From Sulfolobus sp. A20 (GTDB taxonomy: Archaea > Thermoproteota > Thermoprotei_A > Sulfolobales > Sulfolobaceae), in contig NZ_CP017006.1 of NCBI RefSeq assembly GCF_001719125.1, positions 806,001 to 870,000 of the forward strand: DNA of 64,000 bases, given 5' to 3'. A program made the translations under genes and the position numbers. Shown one piece after another: positions 16,497 through 34,477 of this stretch. Each line of letters opens with the position of its first letter. Positions within the stretch are counted from its first letter, which is position 1. Under the pieces are notes generated by a model. That model saw only the letters and a program-made list of their open reading frames with translations, searched no databases and was not told the origin of the DNA.

Positions 16497-16928
16497 CTAA
16501 ACTATAACTACATTATCAATATCCATATACCTCTTTAAAATTAGCTTTGCTCTAACAACGTTTCTACCATTTTTGCCTATGGCTAACCCCTTATCTTGAG
16601 GATCCACTGTTATATATACAGATTTTCTTGAGTTAGAATTAATTATTTTTATACTTTTAACCCTAGCTGGACTCATCAGATTTTTAACTAATTCCTCCAG
16701 ATTATCACTATAAGCCACGATTTCTATATCTTTTCCTATAATTTTCCTTAACTTTTTAACATTTACTCCTCCCTTTCCTATTGCCATTCCCATATCTTTA
16801 CCTTCTACAAGAAAAATGATCCTATTATTTTCATTATCTATAATGCAATCCCTAACTACAGCTTTCGTAACATCTTGAAATAAAGATATATATCTTATTT
16901 CTTCAGGTGTTAACTTTATTTCAGGCAA
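16497..16928 (-). CDS. nusA: Archaeal NusA-like KH-domain protein
   Basis: 143 aa with two KH domains and without the bacterial N-terminal and S1 domains, normal for archaea. The GxxG loops are [20 protein letters not shown] and [20 protein letters not shown]. It is presumed to bind RNA and act in transcription elongation or termination. Four bases separate it from rpl30e. Confidence 0.94.
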   Translation of the reverse strand: MPEIKLTPEEIRYISLFQDVTKAVVRDCIIDNENNRIIFLVEGKDMGMAIGKGGVNVKKLRKIIGKDIEIVAYSDNLEELVKNLMSPARVKSIKIINSNSRKSVYITVDPQDKGLAIGKNGRNVVRAKLILKRYMDIDNVVIV

Positions 16929-16932
16929 AAAA

Positions 16933-17250
16933 TCACCCCTTCTTTGAAAGCTCTAAAATTCTAGAGTCCCCCTCTTCAATTATACCTATAGCCGAAATCA
17001 TAAATGGTTTTCCACACACAGTGCCCAGATCCCATCCACTTCCGTTATACTCATATAATGGAATATTTGAAATTTTCGCATAATGCTTTATGTCTTCTTT
17101 TAAATCTCCTCTCAATGTAGAAGCTATTATAATCATCTTTAATTTGCCTATTTTAGTATATTTTAAAACTTTTCTAGACCCAAAGACTATTTTTCCTGTT
17201 TTTATTAAATTTTTAATTTCTCCTTCAAGGGTAACTTGTTGCTCTGACAC
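16933..17250 (-). CDS. rpl30e: Ribosomal protein eL30
   Basis: 105 aa with the L7Ae/L30e fold: [32 protein letters not shown] and [20 protein letters not shown]. Starts six bases after rpo1C ends, in the conserved archaeal rpo operon position. Confidence 0.95.
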   Translation of the reverse strand: MSEQQVTLEGEIKNLIKTGKIVFGSRKVLKYTKIGKLKMIIIASTLRGDLKEDIKHYAKISNIPLYEYNGSGWDLGTVCGKPFMISAIGIIEEGDSRILELSKKG

Positions 17251-17256
17251 TTTTTA

Positions 17257-24453
<7,197 letters not shown>

Positions 24454-24472
24454 TATTACTCCTCCTCTCAGC

Positions 24473-24730
24473 TTATCCACTAATTACATACCTATAAGAG
24501 ATGACTTCTCCGTAAATCGGACTTTTCTTAACTATCCTAATAATATCCCCTGGTCTAGCACCAATTGCTTTAACGACTGGATCAGAGGCTCTTATCCAAC
24601 TTAATTGCTCGGGCTTTACACCTAATTCCTTTAATATCTTATAAGCTTCTTCAACGCTAAGTATTTCATGCTTAGGCACTAGATAATGGATTCTGGGATC
24701 TATCTTCTTACTAGTAGATGAACCTCTCAT
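24473..24730 (-). CDS. rpoH: RNA polymerase subunit Rpo5 (H)
   Basis: 85 aa, typical of archaeal subunit H (homologous to the C-terminal domain of eukaryotic Rpb5): [40 protein letters not shown]. First gene of the rpo operon. Its end lies 20 bases from the chosen rpo2 start. Confidence 0.96.
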   Translation of the reverse strand: MRGSSTSKKIDPRIHYLVPKHEILSVEEAYKILKELGVKPEQLSWIRASDPVVKAIGARPGDIIRIVKKSPIYGEVISYRYVISG

Positions 24731-24937
24731 TATTAACCTATAATCACATACTGTTATAGCTATTAAGAGTTTTACTCTATATATTAAAAACCTTAAGACC
24801 TCGTATAATCACCGAAAAGACGTCATTTTTATAGATTAAGTATTTTATTCTTTATGACGCAATATACTGTTTTACCTTTACTCACTACACTATTCAAATC
24901 CAATAAACTAATTTACTTAGAAGTCTAAGCTGAGTAT

Positions 24938-24944
24938 AGGTGAT
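24938..24944 (+). promoter_or_regulatory. Shine-Dalgarno site before the infB ATT start
   Basis: AGGTGAT, a full match to the GGTGAT motif used by other genes in this window. It lies exactly five bases upstream of the ATT at 24950. No ATG, GTG or TTG is available in the infB frame between the upstream TGA and the G1 loop. Confidence 0.7.
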
Positions 24945-24949
24945 GCTTT

Positions 24950-26746
24950 ATTAGTAATACTAAAAAACTTAGGCAGCCAATAGTAGTAGTATTAGGGCAC
25001 GTAGACCATGGCAAAACAACTTTGCTTGACAAAATTAGAGGAACAGCAGTAGTAAAAAAAGAGCCAGGCGAGATGACACAAGAGGTAGGTGCTAGTTTCG
25101 TCCCTAGTTATATAATAGAGAAACTTGCTGAGCCACTTAAGAAAAAAATACCCATTAAGTTGCAAATACCCGGCTTATTATTTATAGATACGCCAGGACA
25201 CGAGTACTTCTCTAATTTAAGAAGAAGAGGCGGAAGCGTTGCGGATATAGCGATATTAGTAGTTGATATAGTAGAAGGTATACAGAAGCAAACAATAGAG
25301 TCTATACAGATACTTAGAGACAGAAAAGTTCCATTTTTAGTAGCTGCAAATAAGATAGATAGAATACCGGGTTGGAAAGCAAACTACGACTTACCTTTTC
25401 TTGAAACTATTGAGCTGCAGAGAGCTGATGTAAAGGCTTATTTAGATAATTTAGTTTACAACTTAGTTTCAAAACTAGGAGAATTAGGCTTTAATGCAGA
25501 CAGATATGACAGAATAAGAGATTTTACTAAAAATATTGCCATAGTACCGTTATCTGCAAAGACAGGTGAAGGAGTAGCTGACTTATTAGCGTTATTAGCT
25601 GGATTAACACAAAGGTATTTAGAGACTAAGTTAAGATTTGCTGAGGGACCAGCTAAGGGCGTTATTCTAGAGGTGAAAGAAGATCCGGGATTAGGACATA
25701 CGATCGATGTTATAATATACGATGGTGTACTCAAGAGAAATGATATAATAGTTTTAGGTGGGATAAACGGTCCTATAATCACAAAAGTAAGAGGTATTTT
25801 TGTACCTAAACCGCTACAAGATATGAAGCTCTCTAAATATGATCTTTATCCTATAGACGAAGTGTACGCTGCAGCAGGGGTAAAAATATCAGCACCAGAA
25901 CTTGATAACGCATTAGCTGGATCATCATTATATGTGGTAGAAAACCAGAATCAAATCGAGGAATATAAGAAACAGATCGAGGAAGAAATAAAAGAGATAA
26001 GGTTTTACAGCAGTGATACTGCAGGCATAGTTGTAAAAGCTGATAGTTTAGGTACGTTAGAAGCTATAATAAGTGCACTGAAACGAGAAGGTATACCAAT
26101 TAGATTAGCAGATATAGGTCCTATAACGAAAAAAGATCTCATAGAAGCTAACATAGTAATGAATCAGGCTAGAGAATACGGAATAATTGCTGCCTTCAGA
26201 GTTAAGACTTTACCCAATATAGAAACTGGTAACGTTAAAATTATCTATAGTGATATAATATATCAGCTGATAGAAGATGTAAAGAAATATATAACTGATG
26301 TTAAGGAATCTGAAAAAAGAAAAACACTCGAGAACTTAATTTTACCCGGTAAGATAAAAATACTTCCCGGTTACGTGTTTAGACGTAGTGATCCAATCAT
26401 TGTGGGAGTTGAAGTTTTAGGTGGGATAATTAAACCTAAATATCCTTTAATTAAAGAAGATGGAAAAAGAATAGGCGAAATTTTACAAATTCAGGATAAC
26501 AAGAAGAGTGTAGATAGAGCATCGAAAGGCATGGAAGTAGCCATATCGATTAAGAGTAATGCGATGATAGGAAGGCAAGTAAATGAAGGGGACATGTTAT
26601 ATACTGATGTCCCGAAAGAGGACTTAGAGATCCTAGTCACACGTTATTCCAGTACTATAACTGATGATATGAAAGAAGTTATCAAAGATTTGATAAGAAT
26701 AAAAAGAGCAGAGGATCCCCTATATGGGTTAGGTTTACAAATTTGA
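24950..26746 (+). CDS. infB: Translation initiation factor aIF5B (IF2-like), probable AUU start
   Basis: 598 aa if begun at ATT 24950. GTPase of subunit joining and initiator tRNA handling. The first in-frame ATG (25022) would delete the P-loop: [20 protein letters not shown] is encoded at 24974-25033. The frame is closed by TGA at 24941-24943 and contains no ATG, GTG or TTG between. AGGTGAT lies five bases before ATT. Other motifs are [22 protein letters not shown] and the C-terminal [20 protein letters not shown]. The 3' end overlaps the convergent ndk by 12 bases. Confidence 0.95.
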   Translation: MSNTKKLRQPIVVVLGHVDHGKTTLLDKIRGTAVVKKEPGEMTQEVGASFVPSYIIEKLAEPLKKKIPIKLQIPGLLFIDTPGHEYFSNLRRRGGSVADIAILVVDIVEGIQKQTIESIQILRDRKVPFLVAANKIDRIPGWKANYDLPFLETIELQRADVKAYLDNLVYNLVSKLGELGFNADRYDRIRDFTKNIAIVPLSAKTGEGVADLLALLAGLTQRYLETKLRFAEGPAKGVILEVKEDPGLGHTIDVIIYDGVLKRNDIIVLGGINGPIITKVRGIFVPKPLQDMKLSKYDLYPIDEVYAAAGVKISAPELDNALAGSSLYVVENQNQIEEYKKQIEEEIKEIRFYSSDTAGIVVKADSLGTLEAIISALKREGIPIRLADIGPITKKDLIEANIVMNQAREYGIIAAFRVKTLPNIETGNVKIIYSDIIYQLIEDVKKYITDVKESEKRKTLENLILPGKIKILPGYVFRRSDPIIVGVEVLGGIIKPKYPLIKEDGKRIGEILQIQDNKKSVDRASKGMEVAISIKSNAMIGRQVNEGDMLYTDVPKEDLEILVTRYSSTITDDMKEVIKDLIRIKRAEDPLYGLGLQI

Positions 26747-27151
26747 TGAGTCAAAGAATATTGAAATCTCTCTTTTAGCCTTCTCCGGAGAATCTGATGC
26801 GTGAATAACGTTTTCCGACTTTGATAACGCCAAATCACCTCTTATCGTTCCTGGTGGGGCTTCTTTAGGATCAGTGTTTCCAATCATTCTTCTTATCACT
26901 TGTACTACATCTTCACCTTCTATAACCATACATACAACCGGTCCAGATGTAATATAGTTTATAAGATCGTTAAAGAATCCTTTTCCTTTGTGTTCCTCAT
27001 ACAATACCTCTGCTGTTTTCACATCCATTTTTACCATCTTTAGTGCAACTATTTTTAATCCTCTCTTTTCGAATCTACTAATTATCTCTCCTATTAATCC
27101 CCTTTTGACTCCATCTGGCTTTATCATGACAAACGTTCTCTCAACTACCAC
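26735..27151 (-). CDS. ndk: Nucleoside diphosphate kinase
   Basis: 138 aa from GTG 27151 ([20 protein letters not shown]), chosen because AGGTGA lies 6-12 bases upstream and because this is the family length; an ATG at 27184 would add eleven residues and overlap rpl24e. The active-site histidine lies in [20 protein letters not shown]. Two bases separate it from the rpl24e stop. Confidence 0.95.
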   Translation of the reverse strand: MVVERTFVMIKPDGVKRGLIGEIISRFEKRGLKIVALKMVKMDVKTAEVLYEEHKGKGFFNDLINYITSGPVVCMVIEGEDVVQVIRRMIGNTDPKEAPPGTIRGDLALSKSENVIHASDSPEKAKREISIFFDSSNL

Positions 27152-27153
27152 TT

Positions 27154-27339
27154 TCACTTCACCTTGAGATATTTTGTAGTCCATTTGAATTTTTTGGGAT
27201 CTCTGTGATATTTTAACATAGATTTTCTACATTTACTTGAACAAAACCATAAAATTGTTCCGTCATTTTTTACAAACATTAATCCAGTGCCAGGTGGTAT
27301 CTCGTGTCCACAGAAACTACACTGCCTAACTGTTGGCAT
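27154..27339 (-). CDS. rpl24e: Ribosomal protein eL24
   Basis: 61 aa from ATG 27339, the normal archaeal length. Zinc-ribbon-like TRASH-type cysteines: [13 protein letters not shown]...[18 protein letters not shown] longer open frame upstream is not supported. Divergent from rps28e, with ndk directly downstream, as in other Sulfolobales. Confidence 0.94.
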   Translation of the reverse strand: MPTVRQCSFCGHEIPPGTGLMFVKNDGTILWFCSSKCRKSMLKYHRDPKKFKWTTKYLKVK

Positions 27340-27398
27340 CTTAAACCACAAAATAAAGAATATGGGTGAAGTATATAAGTGAATTGCTTTTATTATAA

Positions 27399-28322
<924 letters not shown>

Positions 28323-28327
28323 TAATT

Positions 28328-29758
28328 TTGGAAACTGAGGCAATAATAGGTTTAGAGGTTCACGTTCATATTACCTCACTTAAAACCAAATTATTTTGCT
28401 CATGTCCCTTAGACTACACAGATAGGGATCCGAATACCGTTACTTGCCCAGTTTGTCTAGGATTACCCGGAGCTATACCTGTAGTCAATGAAGAGGCATT
28501 AAGGTATGGAATTATGACCGCCTTAGCACTAAACTGTGAAATTGCTGATAAGCTAGTATTCAGCAGAAAGCATTATTTCTATCCAGATATGGCAAAAAAC
28601 TACCAAATTTCTCAGTATGATGGACCAGGTAGTATGGCAATAGCTAAGAACGGATTTTTAAAGTTAGGACCAAATAAAACTATTAGAATAAGGAGAATAA
28701 ACATAGAAGAGGACCCAGCAAAGATCGTTTATCCTACTGGCTCAATATTAACTAGTAGCTACTCTCTTCTAGATTATAATAGATCTGGCACACCATTACT
28801 AGAAATAGTTACAGAACCGGACTTAAGATCTAGTAAAGAAGCAAGAATGTTTTTGGAGAAATTAAGATCCGTACTTGAACACTTAGGAGTTACTGATGGT
28901 AATATAGAAGGTTCAATTAAAGCTGATGTTAACGTTTCCATTAAAGGTGGAGAGAGAGTGGAAGTGAAAAACGTTGGATCACCTAAAGATGTTGAAGACG
29001 CTATAGATTATGAGATTGCTAGACAAAGAGCATTATTAATACAAGGTAATGTTGTAAAGAGGGAGACAAGACACTGGGATTCGGATAGAAAGGTAACCGT
29101 CGCGTTAAGAACTAAAGAGACGGAAGAAGATTATAGATATTTTCCTGACCCAGATCTGCCTCCCTATTTGATCTCTAGAGAATTAATTCAAAAAATTAAG
29201 TCTGAGATGCCTGAATTACCAGATGATAGAGCAAAAAGATTGATAAATAATTACAAGATTACTGAATATCAAGCACAAGTATTAGTCGGTGAAAAAGCCC
29301 TAGCAGACCTCTTTGAGAATATAGCTACAAAATATAAGAATTATCCAAAAATTGCTAACCTTTTAATAAATGATTACATGAGATGGCTCAACCAAAATAA
29401 TATGCGCCCATCACAAAGTAAGGCTAAAGCTGAACACATTGTTAAATTATTCGAGTATATAGATTCTGGAACAATAACACTAAAGATAGCTAAGGAGTTT
29501 TTACCAGAGATGGTATTATATGGCAAAGATCCAGAACAATTAATTAAAGAGAGAGGAATGACATCAATAAAGGATGAGGAGTACCTATCAAAAGTCATAG
29601 AAGAGGTGCTAGTTGAAGAAAAGGAGGCTGCAGAGAAAGCCAAGAGAGATCCTAAGGTAGTTAACTATTTGGTAGGAAGTGTAATGAAGAGAACTAATAA
29701 GAGAGCTGATCCTAGCTTAACACTTGAGCTAATTAAGAGAAAATTAGGGATAAAATGA
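28328..29758 (+). CDS. gatB: Asp-tRNA(Asn)/Glu-tRNA(Gln) amidotransferase subunit B
   Basis: 476 aa from TTG 28328, preferred because GGTGAT lies five bases upstream; GTG 28319 would add three residues. Kinase-like module of GatCAB: EAIIGLEVHVHITSLKTKLF, zinc ligands CSCPLDY...CPVCLGLPG, KHYFYPDMAKNYQISQYD, and a C-terminal YqeY-like tail ending KRADPSLTLELIKRKLG. Confidence 0.96.
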   Translation: METEAIIGLEVHVHITSLKTKLFCSCPLDYTDRDPNTVTCPVCLGLPGAIPVVNEEALRYGIMTALALNCEIADKLVFSRKHYFYPDMAKNYQISQYDGPGSMAIAKNGFLKLGPNKTIRIRRINIEEDPAKIVYPTGSILTSSYSLLDYNRSGTPLLEIVTEPDLRSSKEARMFLEKLRSVLEHLGVTDGNIEGSIKADVNVSIKGGERVEVKNVGSPKDVEDAIDYEIARQRALLIQGNVVKRETRHWDSDRKVTVALRTKETEEDYRYFPDPDLPPYLISRELIQKIKSEMPELPDDRAKRLINNYKITEYQAQVLVGEKALADLFENIATKYKNYPKIANLLINDYMRWLNQNNMRPSQSKAKAEHIVKLFEYIDSGTITLKIAKEFLPEMVLYGKDPEQLIKERGMTSIKDEEYLSKVIEEVLVEEKEAAEKAKRDPKVVNYLVGSVMKRTNKRADPSLTLELIKRKLGIK

Positions 29759-29776
29759 GAAAGGGGCCAGGAGATT

Positions 29777-30508
29777 ATGATAGGAAAATTACAGCAAATG
29801 AAAGAAAAAGAATTAAGACTTAGATTATTTAGCGTCGATGTACTGAAGGAATTGAAGAACGTCTATACATATAAGGAACTATCTACCTTATTCAGCATTC
29901 AAGAAAGCCTAATATGCAGATATGTTAATGGTAGGACAATACCTAGCGAGAGACAAGCATTGGATATAGTCAACAAAGTAAAAAGTAAGGAATTTTTGTA
30001 CAATTTTTTTATTGATAAAATTAAGATTTATGAAGATGATTATCTAGATGTTTCCCAACTTCTATTCTACCCTAATTTATTAAGACTTCTATTAGAAATA
30101 TATTTAATGAGGAGTAGTATTATTCATAACGTTACTAAGGTTGTCGGTATTGCGTCTAATGGAATACCCTTTGCTACGCTGGTTTCATCAATTGTTGAAA
30201 AACCACTGGTCATCTCTAAAAAATATAAAGATTCTGTATCAATCCCTTATGTTGATGAAAGCATAAAGGAAGGTAATGGAATAGTTTCGAGCATCTATAT
30301 AAGAGAGGATTATATTAGCAAGAAGGATAAAATACTAATAGTAGATGATGTAATCAGAAGTGGAAAAACACTACAAGCATTATACAATCTTGCGAAAAAG
30401 GTTAATGCTAAAGTTAGTGGAGCATTAATTATCGCTACGAATACAGACGAGTGGAAAAGAAAATTCTCAGATAGCGATAATAATATCACTGTTATTTTTA
30501 GAATATGA
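29777..30508 (+). CDS. PRTase-type transcriptional regulator with HTH (GfcR-like)
   Basis: 243 aa. The N-terminal 60 residues form an HTH (YTYKELSTLFSIQESLICRY, NGRTIPSERQA). The C-terminal half is an orotate-phosphoribosyltransferase-like domain with GIASNGIPFATLVSSIV and the PRPP loop ILIVDDVIRSGKTLQA. This architecture is known from GfcR-type regulators. It heads a three-gene overlapping operon with a degenerate metallo-beta-lactamase-like protein and a Cys-rich protein. Its ligand in this organism is unknown. Confidence 0.8.
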   Translation: MIGKLQQMKEKELRLRLFSVDVLKELKNVYTYKELSTLFSIQESLICRYVNGRTIPSERQALDIVNKVKSKEFLYNFFIDKIKIYEDDYLDVSQLLFYPNLLRLLLEIYLMRSSIIHNVTKVVGIASNGIPFATLVSSIVEKPLVISKKYKDSVSIPYVDESIKEGNGIVSSIYIREDYISKKDKILIVDDVIRSGKTLQALYNLAKKVNAKVSGALIIATNTDEWKRKFSDSDNNITVIFRI

Positions 30509-31038
30509 GCATAGCTAAAGTATATAAAAATGTATATTTAATCGGGGGTAAACTTATCGATAAAAACGATACTAATGCTTATTTAATTTATAATGAAAAA
30601 GAAGATTATTATACACTTATAGATACGACTACTGGAAGTAATATAGAATATATAATAGAGACGCTACTTGAGATCATGAAAGGAGAGAAAAAGTTAAAAT
30701 TCATAATACTTACAAGTTGTAAGAAAGAGAATGCTGGGGGACTTAATACCCTATATAACTTATTTTATCCTATTACAATAGCCCATTTTCCAGATTCGTT
30801 AATGATAAGGCAGGGAGAATGCGAAAGGGAAAAAATTGTAAGTTCGCCTATATCGTTAGAGATAAAAGAGAGATATTTTGAGCTAAATGATATCAGAATA
30901 TTTCTGACCAGAACACTTACAAAAGGCAGTATAATAGTCCTTTATCAAAACATTCTATTCACAGGAAGTAATACAAGATTATCTACATATGATCCAAACA
31001 TAAAGTATATTTGTGATATTAACGAATGTAGGAAATGA
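30505..31038 (+). CDS. Metallo-beta-lactamase-fold protein lacking metal ligands
   Basis: 177 aa. The beginning KVYKNVYLIGGKLIDKNDTN, AYLIYNEKEDYYTLIDTTTG matches the MBL fold. In place of HxHxDH the segment reads ILTSCKKENAGGLNTLY, and later SIIVLYQNILFTGSN replaces the region of the third ligand. It is probably non-catalytic or repurposed. It overlaps both neighbours by four bases. Confidence 0.6.
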   Translation: MSIAKVYKNVYLIGGKLIDKNDTNAYLIYNEKEDYYTLIDTTTGSNIEYIIETLLEIMKGEKKLKFIILTSCKKENAGGLNTLYNLFYPITIAHFPDSLMIRQGECEREKIVSSPISLEIKERYFELNDIRIFLTRTLTKGSIIVLYQNILFTGSNTRLSTYDPNIKYICDINECRK

Positions 31039-31265
31039 GGTATAAAAATATGGTATTTGAGCTTGAATGTAATTCTTGTGGATTTTTTAGAGAAACTAAA
31101 TATTGTCAGATACTGAAAATGGACGTATGTTACGAATGTTGTACATTATGTAAAAAAAGGAATGAGTGTAACTTAAGGGTATGGTTTAAAAACATTATCC
31201 CTTATGATAAAAAAGGAGCTAAAAAAACGGTAACTGGTAGTACATTAGATAGTTTTTTAAAATAA
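31035..31265 (+). CDS. Small cysteine-rich protein, probable zinc binding
   Basis: 76 aa (68 if begun at ATG 31059, MVFELECNSCG). Eight cysteines occur in the first 55 residues: CNSC, YCQIL, VCYECCTLC and CNLR. This fits one or two metal sites. The family is not recognised. Translationally coupled to the MBL-fold gene. Confidence 0.6.
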   Translation: MRYKNMVFELECNSCGFFRETKYCQILKMDVCYECCTLCKKRNECNLRVWFKNIIPYDKKGAKKTVTGSTLDSFLK

Positions 31266-31271
31266 ATTATT

Positions 31272-33017
31272 TTATGTCACAAAACTCCTATATGTATTTG
31301 CATATATTTCAGACTGCTCTAATGTAGAAGCTACTCTTTTGTACTTTATCGCATCTCCTAACGAGTTCTCTCCATGCTCTTTAGTCCATTTTTCTAACGG
31401 TATTTGATACTCTTTTAAAACTTTGTCTCTATATAGGTCATTTAACACATTATAGGTACAGAATGGTATCACTCTACCATCTGGTACGACATAGTGAATA
31501 TCACATCTCATCACTCTTTGTACGTCATAATTGTATAAATCCATGAAGTGCATCGTTCCTAGGAATAGAGTTCTGTAGTGCCATTCACCTAAAGCCTCGT
31601 AATTATGATGAACTATTATATTATATAGCATTTTATAAACATCGAAATCTTTTGGTCCGTTTTCCTTATCTATAAACTTTCTTATACTATATAATAACTT
31701 ACTCGCAACCCATATCTTATTTGCGCCTTCTCTTAGCTCTTCTTCCTTCTCCTTAAGATATTCTAATAATCCCTCTAGATCGATAAATTTAGATATAGGT
31801 ATAAAGTGAGGTTCGTGATCTTTCCATTCTACATAGACATAAGTTCCTGCTCCACAAACAGGATGATTAGCCATCTCGAATTGATCCTTTCCAGTTAATG
31901 CTTCAACTAGCCTTGAAAATACTACAGAAGTGCCTATCGGATACCAACTATCTCTAGTTATTTCCCCATTAGTTTGTTCTTCTATATTCTTAATAACTTC
32001 TGGGATTGTTATCCTAAACTTCGCTCTCATATTTCTCTTCATCATACCAGTTAAACTGACCGGTTGGAAGTTTACTGATCTTACTACATCCATATTTCTA
32101 GCTGCAAATTTCACAATATTACCTAAATCACTGTCATTTACAGTCTTAATTACCGTAGGAACTAGAACTACACTAGTCAATCCAGCCCTCCTGAATACTT
32201 CTAACGTATATGGTATTTCCCAATGATTCTTTGGATTAGTTTTTCTAGTAGTTCCGTCAAAGCTCATATATACAGTGTTAACACCAGCTTCTCTTAGCGC
32301 TCTAGCATACCTTATAGCCTTATCGGGGTCCTCTAAGTAGAGTTTTGCAAAAGTACCTCCCCAAGTATTAAGCTGTACGTGTTTTACCCCATTCTCTCTT
32401 AATAGTTTAATGATTTCTATAATATCGTCTCTTAATGTTGGCTCTCCACCAGTTACTTGTATAACTAATGTAATGTCTTGCTTTTTGAGTTGATCTACCA
32501 TGAATTTTATTTGTTCTAAAGTTGGCTCGTACACATAACCTGCTTTTTCAGCATAGAAGAAACAATACCAGCAGGATAAATCACATCTATTGGTTATTAC
32601 TAGATTCACTAGCGCGGAGTGCTGATGATGCATTGGACACAATCCGCAGTTATATGGACATGGTGATTTCAAATCAACATATGGTACTTTAGGACCTTTT
32701 CCTTCATATTCCCAATAATCAAACTTGTAGTATAAGCTTGAATCCCCATAATATAAATCCTCAAACTCACCATGATCTGGGCAAATTTTCCTTATAAATA
32801 GTTTACCTTCTTTTTCAAATATTGTTGCCGGTAAAAGTCTATAACATGCTGGGCATAAAGAATGAGTAACTCTAACTAGTTTTTCATTTTCAGCTAATTG
32901 TGGTAATGGACCTCCTATCTTTATCTCTTTTTCACCAAACTTTACTGCTCCTTCATCAAACCTAGATGGAGCTGGTAAAAGTCTCGAGCGTGATTCTGTC
33001 TGTACTGCTTGTGTCAT
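31272..33017 (-). CDS. tes: Radical SAM protein, probable tetraether lipid synthase (Tes)
   Basis: 581 aa from ATG 33017 ([10 protein letters not shown]). Radical SAM cluster motif CDLSCWYC (CxxxCxxC), with additional cysteine groups [18 protein letters not shown] and [14 protein letters not shown] that would hold further Fe-S or metal sites. The SAM-binding motif is [10 protein letters not shown]. The long radical SAM protein with a CPAC/CPDHG N-terminus resembles the Tes family that joins archaeol chains into tetraethers; assignment is by pattern and the genus. TTTATATATTAA 30 bases upstream suggests a leaderless mRNA. Confidence 0.75.
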   Translation of the reverse strand: MTQAVQTESRSRLLPAPSRFDEGAVKFGEKEIKIGGPLPQLAENEKLVRVTHSLCPACYRLLPATIFEKEGKLFIRKICPDHGEFEDLYYGDSSLYYKFDYWEYEGKGPKVPYVDLKSPCPYNCGLCPMHHQHSALVNLVITNRCDLSCWYCFFYAEKAGYVYEPTLEQIKFMVDQLKKQDITLVIQVTGGEPTLRDDIIEIIKLLRENGVKHVQLNTWGGTFAKLYLEDPDKAIRYARALREAGVNTVYMSFDGTTRKTNPKNHWEIPYTLEVFRRAGLTSVVLVPTVIKTVNDSDLGNIVKFAARNMDVVRSVNFQPVSLTGMMKRNMRAKFRITIPEVIKNIEEQTNGEITRDSWYPIGTSVVFSRLVEALTGKDQFEMANHPVCGAGTYVYVEWKDHEPHFIPISKFIDLEGLLEYLKEKEEELREGANKIWVASKLLYSIRKFIDKENGPKDFDVYKMLYNIIVHHNYEALGEWHYRTLFLGTMHFMDLYNYDVQRVMRCDIHYVVPDGRVIPFCTYNVLNDLYRDKVLKEYQIPLEKWTKEHGENSLGDAIKYKRVASTLEQSEIYANTYRSFVT

Positions 33018-33078
33018 TGAATGAATGATAACTAAAGTTAATATATAAACATATTCTCTTCCACTAACATACATTCAG

Positions 33079-34020
33079 TTAATACCAACCTAGAAAATTA
33101 TCCCAACCAGTAATTTTTAAATTACTATCTCTATAAATTAATTTATCTCCAATAATTATCCTACCCATAATCGTAGGATTGTATCCTAGTAGTTTTAAAT
33201 CATTTAGAATAAGTTCTAAAGGAGAGTATTTATCCAAAATCAAAATAGGTATAAATTCCTCTCCGGAATACTTAATTATATCGCTCTCACTGATGTTATG
33301 GTTTCTTAAGACATTCATTACACTATCATCTATTGGAATGTCATTAATTTTTATGCCAAAATTAAAGTTTTCCACAATATTATATAATGATATAATTAAT
33401 CCATCACTTATATCCGTAGAATACTTTATATAGTTACAATATTTCTTAAAAAAGTAAAGTAACGCCTTATTAACTATAGGATGTTTTACTTTAATTATAG
33501 ATTTAGGTAAAATAGGGATCTTAAAATTATTTAAATATGAAAGAAATATATTAGTAGTGTACCCAATATAATCAGATAGTAAAACGTAATCTCCTTCACC
33601 GATCTCGTTCTTAATATTACACATAACTTTTCCTTCTACAAAAACATCAATCCAACCATCACACGTAGAATCATTAAGATCCCCCCCTACATACCTTCCT
33701 TCATAATAATGTATAGCGTCCGAAATACCTCTAATAATGTCCTCAGCTTGATTTATTTCATAGTTTTTATCTAATCCTATCGATACTAAATAGTTTGTGG
33801 GCTTAACAGCTTTACTAATCATGTCGCTCGTAGCAGCTATAATTGACTTCCAACCTAAGTCATAGCTAGACATAAAGTTAAACGCATAAGAAATCCTAAA
33901 GCCATCTAACTTGTATCCTACGTCTCCATCTATATAAACGTCATCTAACTTATTTAAATCAGTGTAATTTATTAGGTATTTTCTGATAAACGTGTGCTCA
34001 CCTAAATCCTTGAGCTTCAT
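33079..34020 (-). CDS. thiL: Thiamine-monophosphate kinase family protein
   Basis: 313 aa from ATG 34020 (MKLKDLGEHTFIRK); five residues longer if the upstream ATG is used. AIR-synthase-like fold: ATSDMISKAVKPTNYLVSIG, GRYVGGDLNDS (the metal/ATP site GGD), and STDISDGLIISLYNI. It phosphorylates thiamine monophosphate to the diphosphate cofactor. The sequence is rather diverged (DGDVGYKLDG in place of the usual DDxA), so the substrate is likely but not certain. Confidence 0.8.
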   Translation of the reverse strand: MKLKDLGEHTFIRKYLINYTDLNKLDDVYIDGDVGYKLDGFRISYAFNFMSSYDLGWKSIIAATSDMISKAVKPTNYLVSIGLDKNYEINQAEDIIRGISDAIHYYEGRYVGGDLNDSTCDGWIDVFVEGKVMCNIKNEIGEGDYVLLSDYIGYTTNIFLSYLNNFKIPILPKSIIKVKHPIVNKALLYFFKKYCNYIKYSTDISDGLIISLYNIVENFNFGIKINDIPIDDSVMNVLRNHNISESDIIKYSGEEFIPILILDKYSPLELILNDLKLLGYNPTIMGRIIIGDKLIYRDSNLKITGWDNFLGWY

Positions 34021-34051
34021 AATAAAATGGAACATAGGTCCAAAATTTAAA

Positions 34052-34137
<86 letters not shown>

Positions 34138-34139
34138 AT

Positions 34140-34477
34140 ATATTTTTAAGAGAATAACTGCATTAATATTTAACTTTCTTCAGATATAAGAGTTTTACAC
34201 CTAGCTATGATCTGTTAAATGCTTAAATTTTCCTAGTAGTGGTCTTTTAAGGTTTTATTGATTTGTAATTTTAGGACAATATTGAAAGGTTTATGTATAT
34301 TTCTATAAAAATAATTTACAAAATAATAAGACAGTTTTTAGTTATCGTTTTACTTCCTTTAGATGATAAGATTTATTAAGAAATCGTTTATATGAAAACA
34401 CTAAAATAATTACTATCCAAAATATATTATTAGTAAAGATAATCATTTAAAGCTTAATTTACAAATTAATTCAATAC
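34140..34477. other. AT-rich intergenic stretch
   Basis: About 340 bases with no open frame, no tRNA and no recognisable repeat. It contains the tRNA-Thr promoter on its left edge and the purB 3' end on its right. Confidence 0.5.

Noticed and set aside
26644-26838. Minus-strand frame overlapping the infB and ndk ends
   Set aside because: Arises from two converging real genes; the composition is not protein-like.
34140-34477. CRISPR-like or repeat array
   Set aside because: AT-rich sequence with no regularly spaced repeats; no CRISPR array was seen anywhere in the window.
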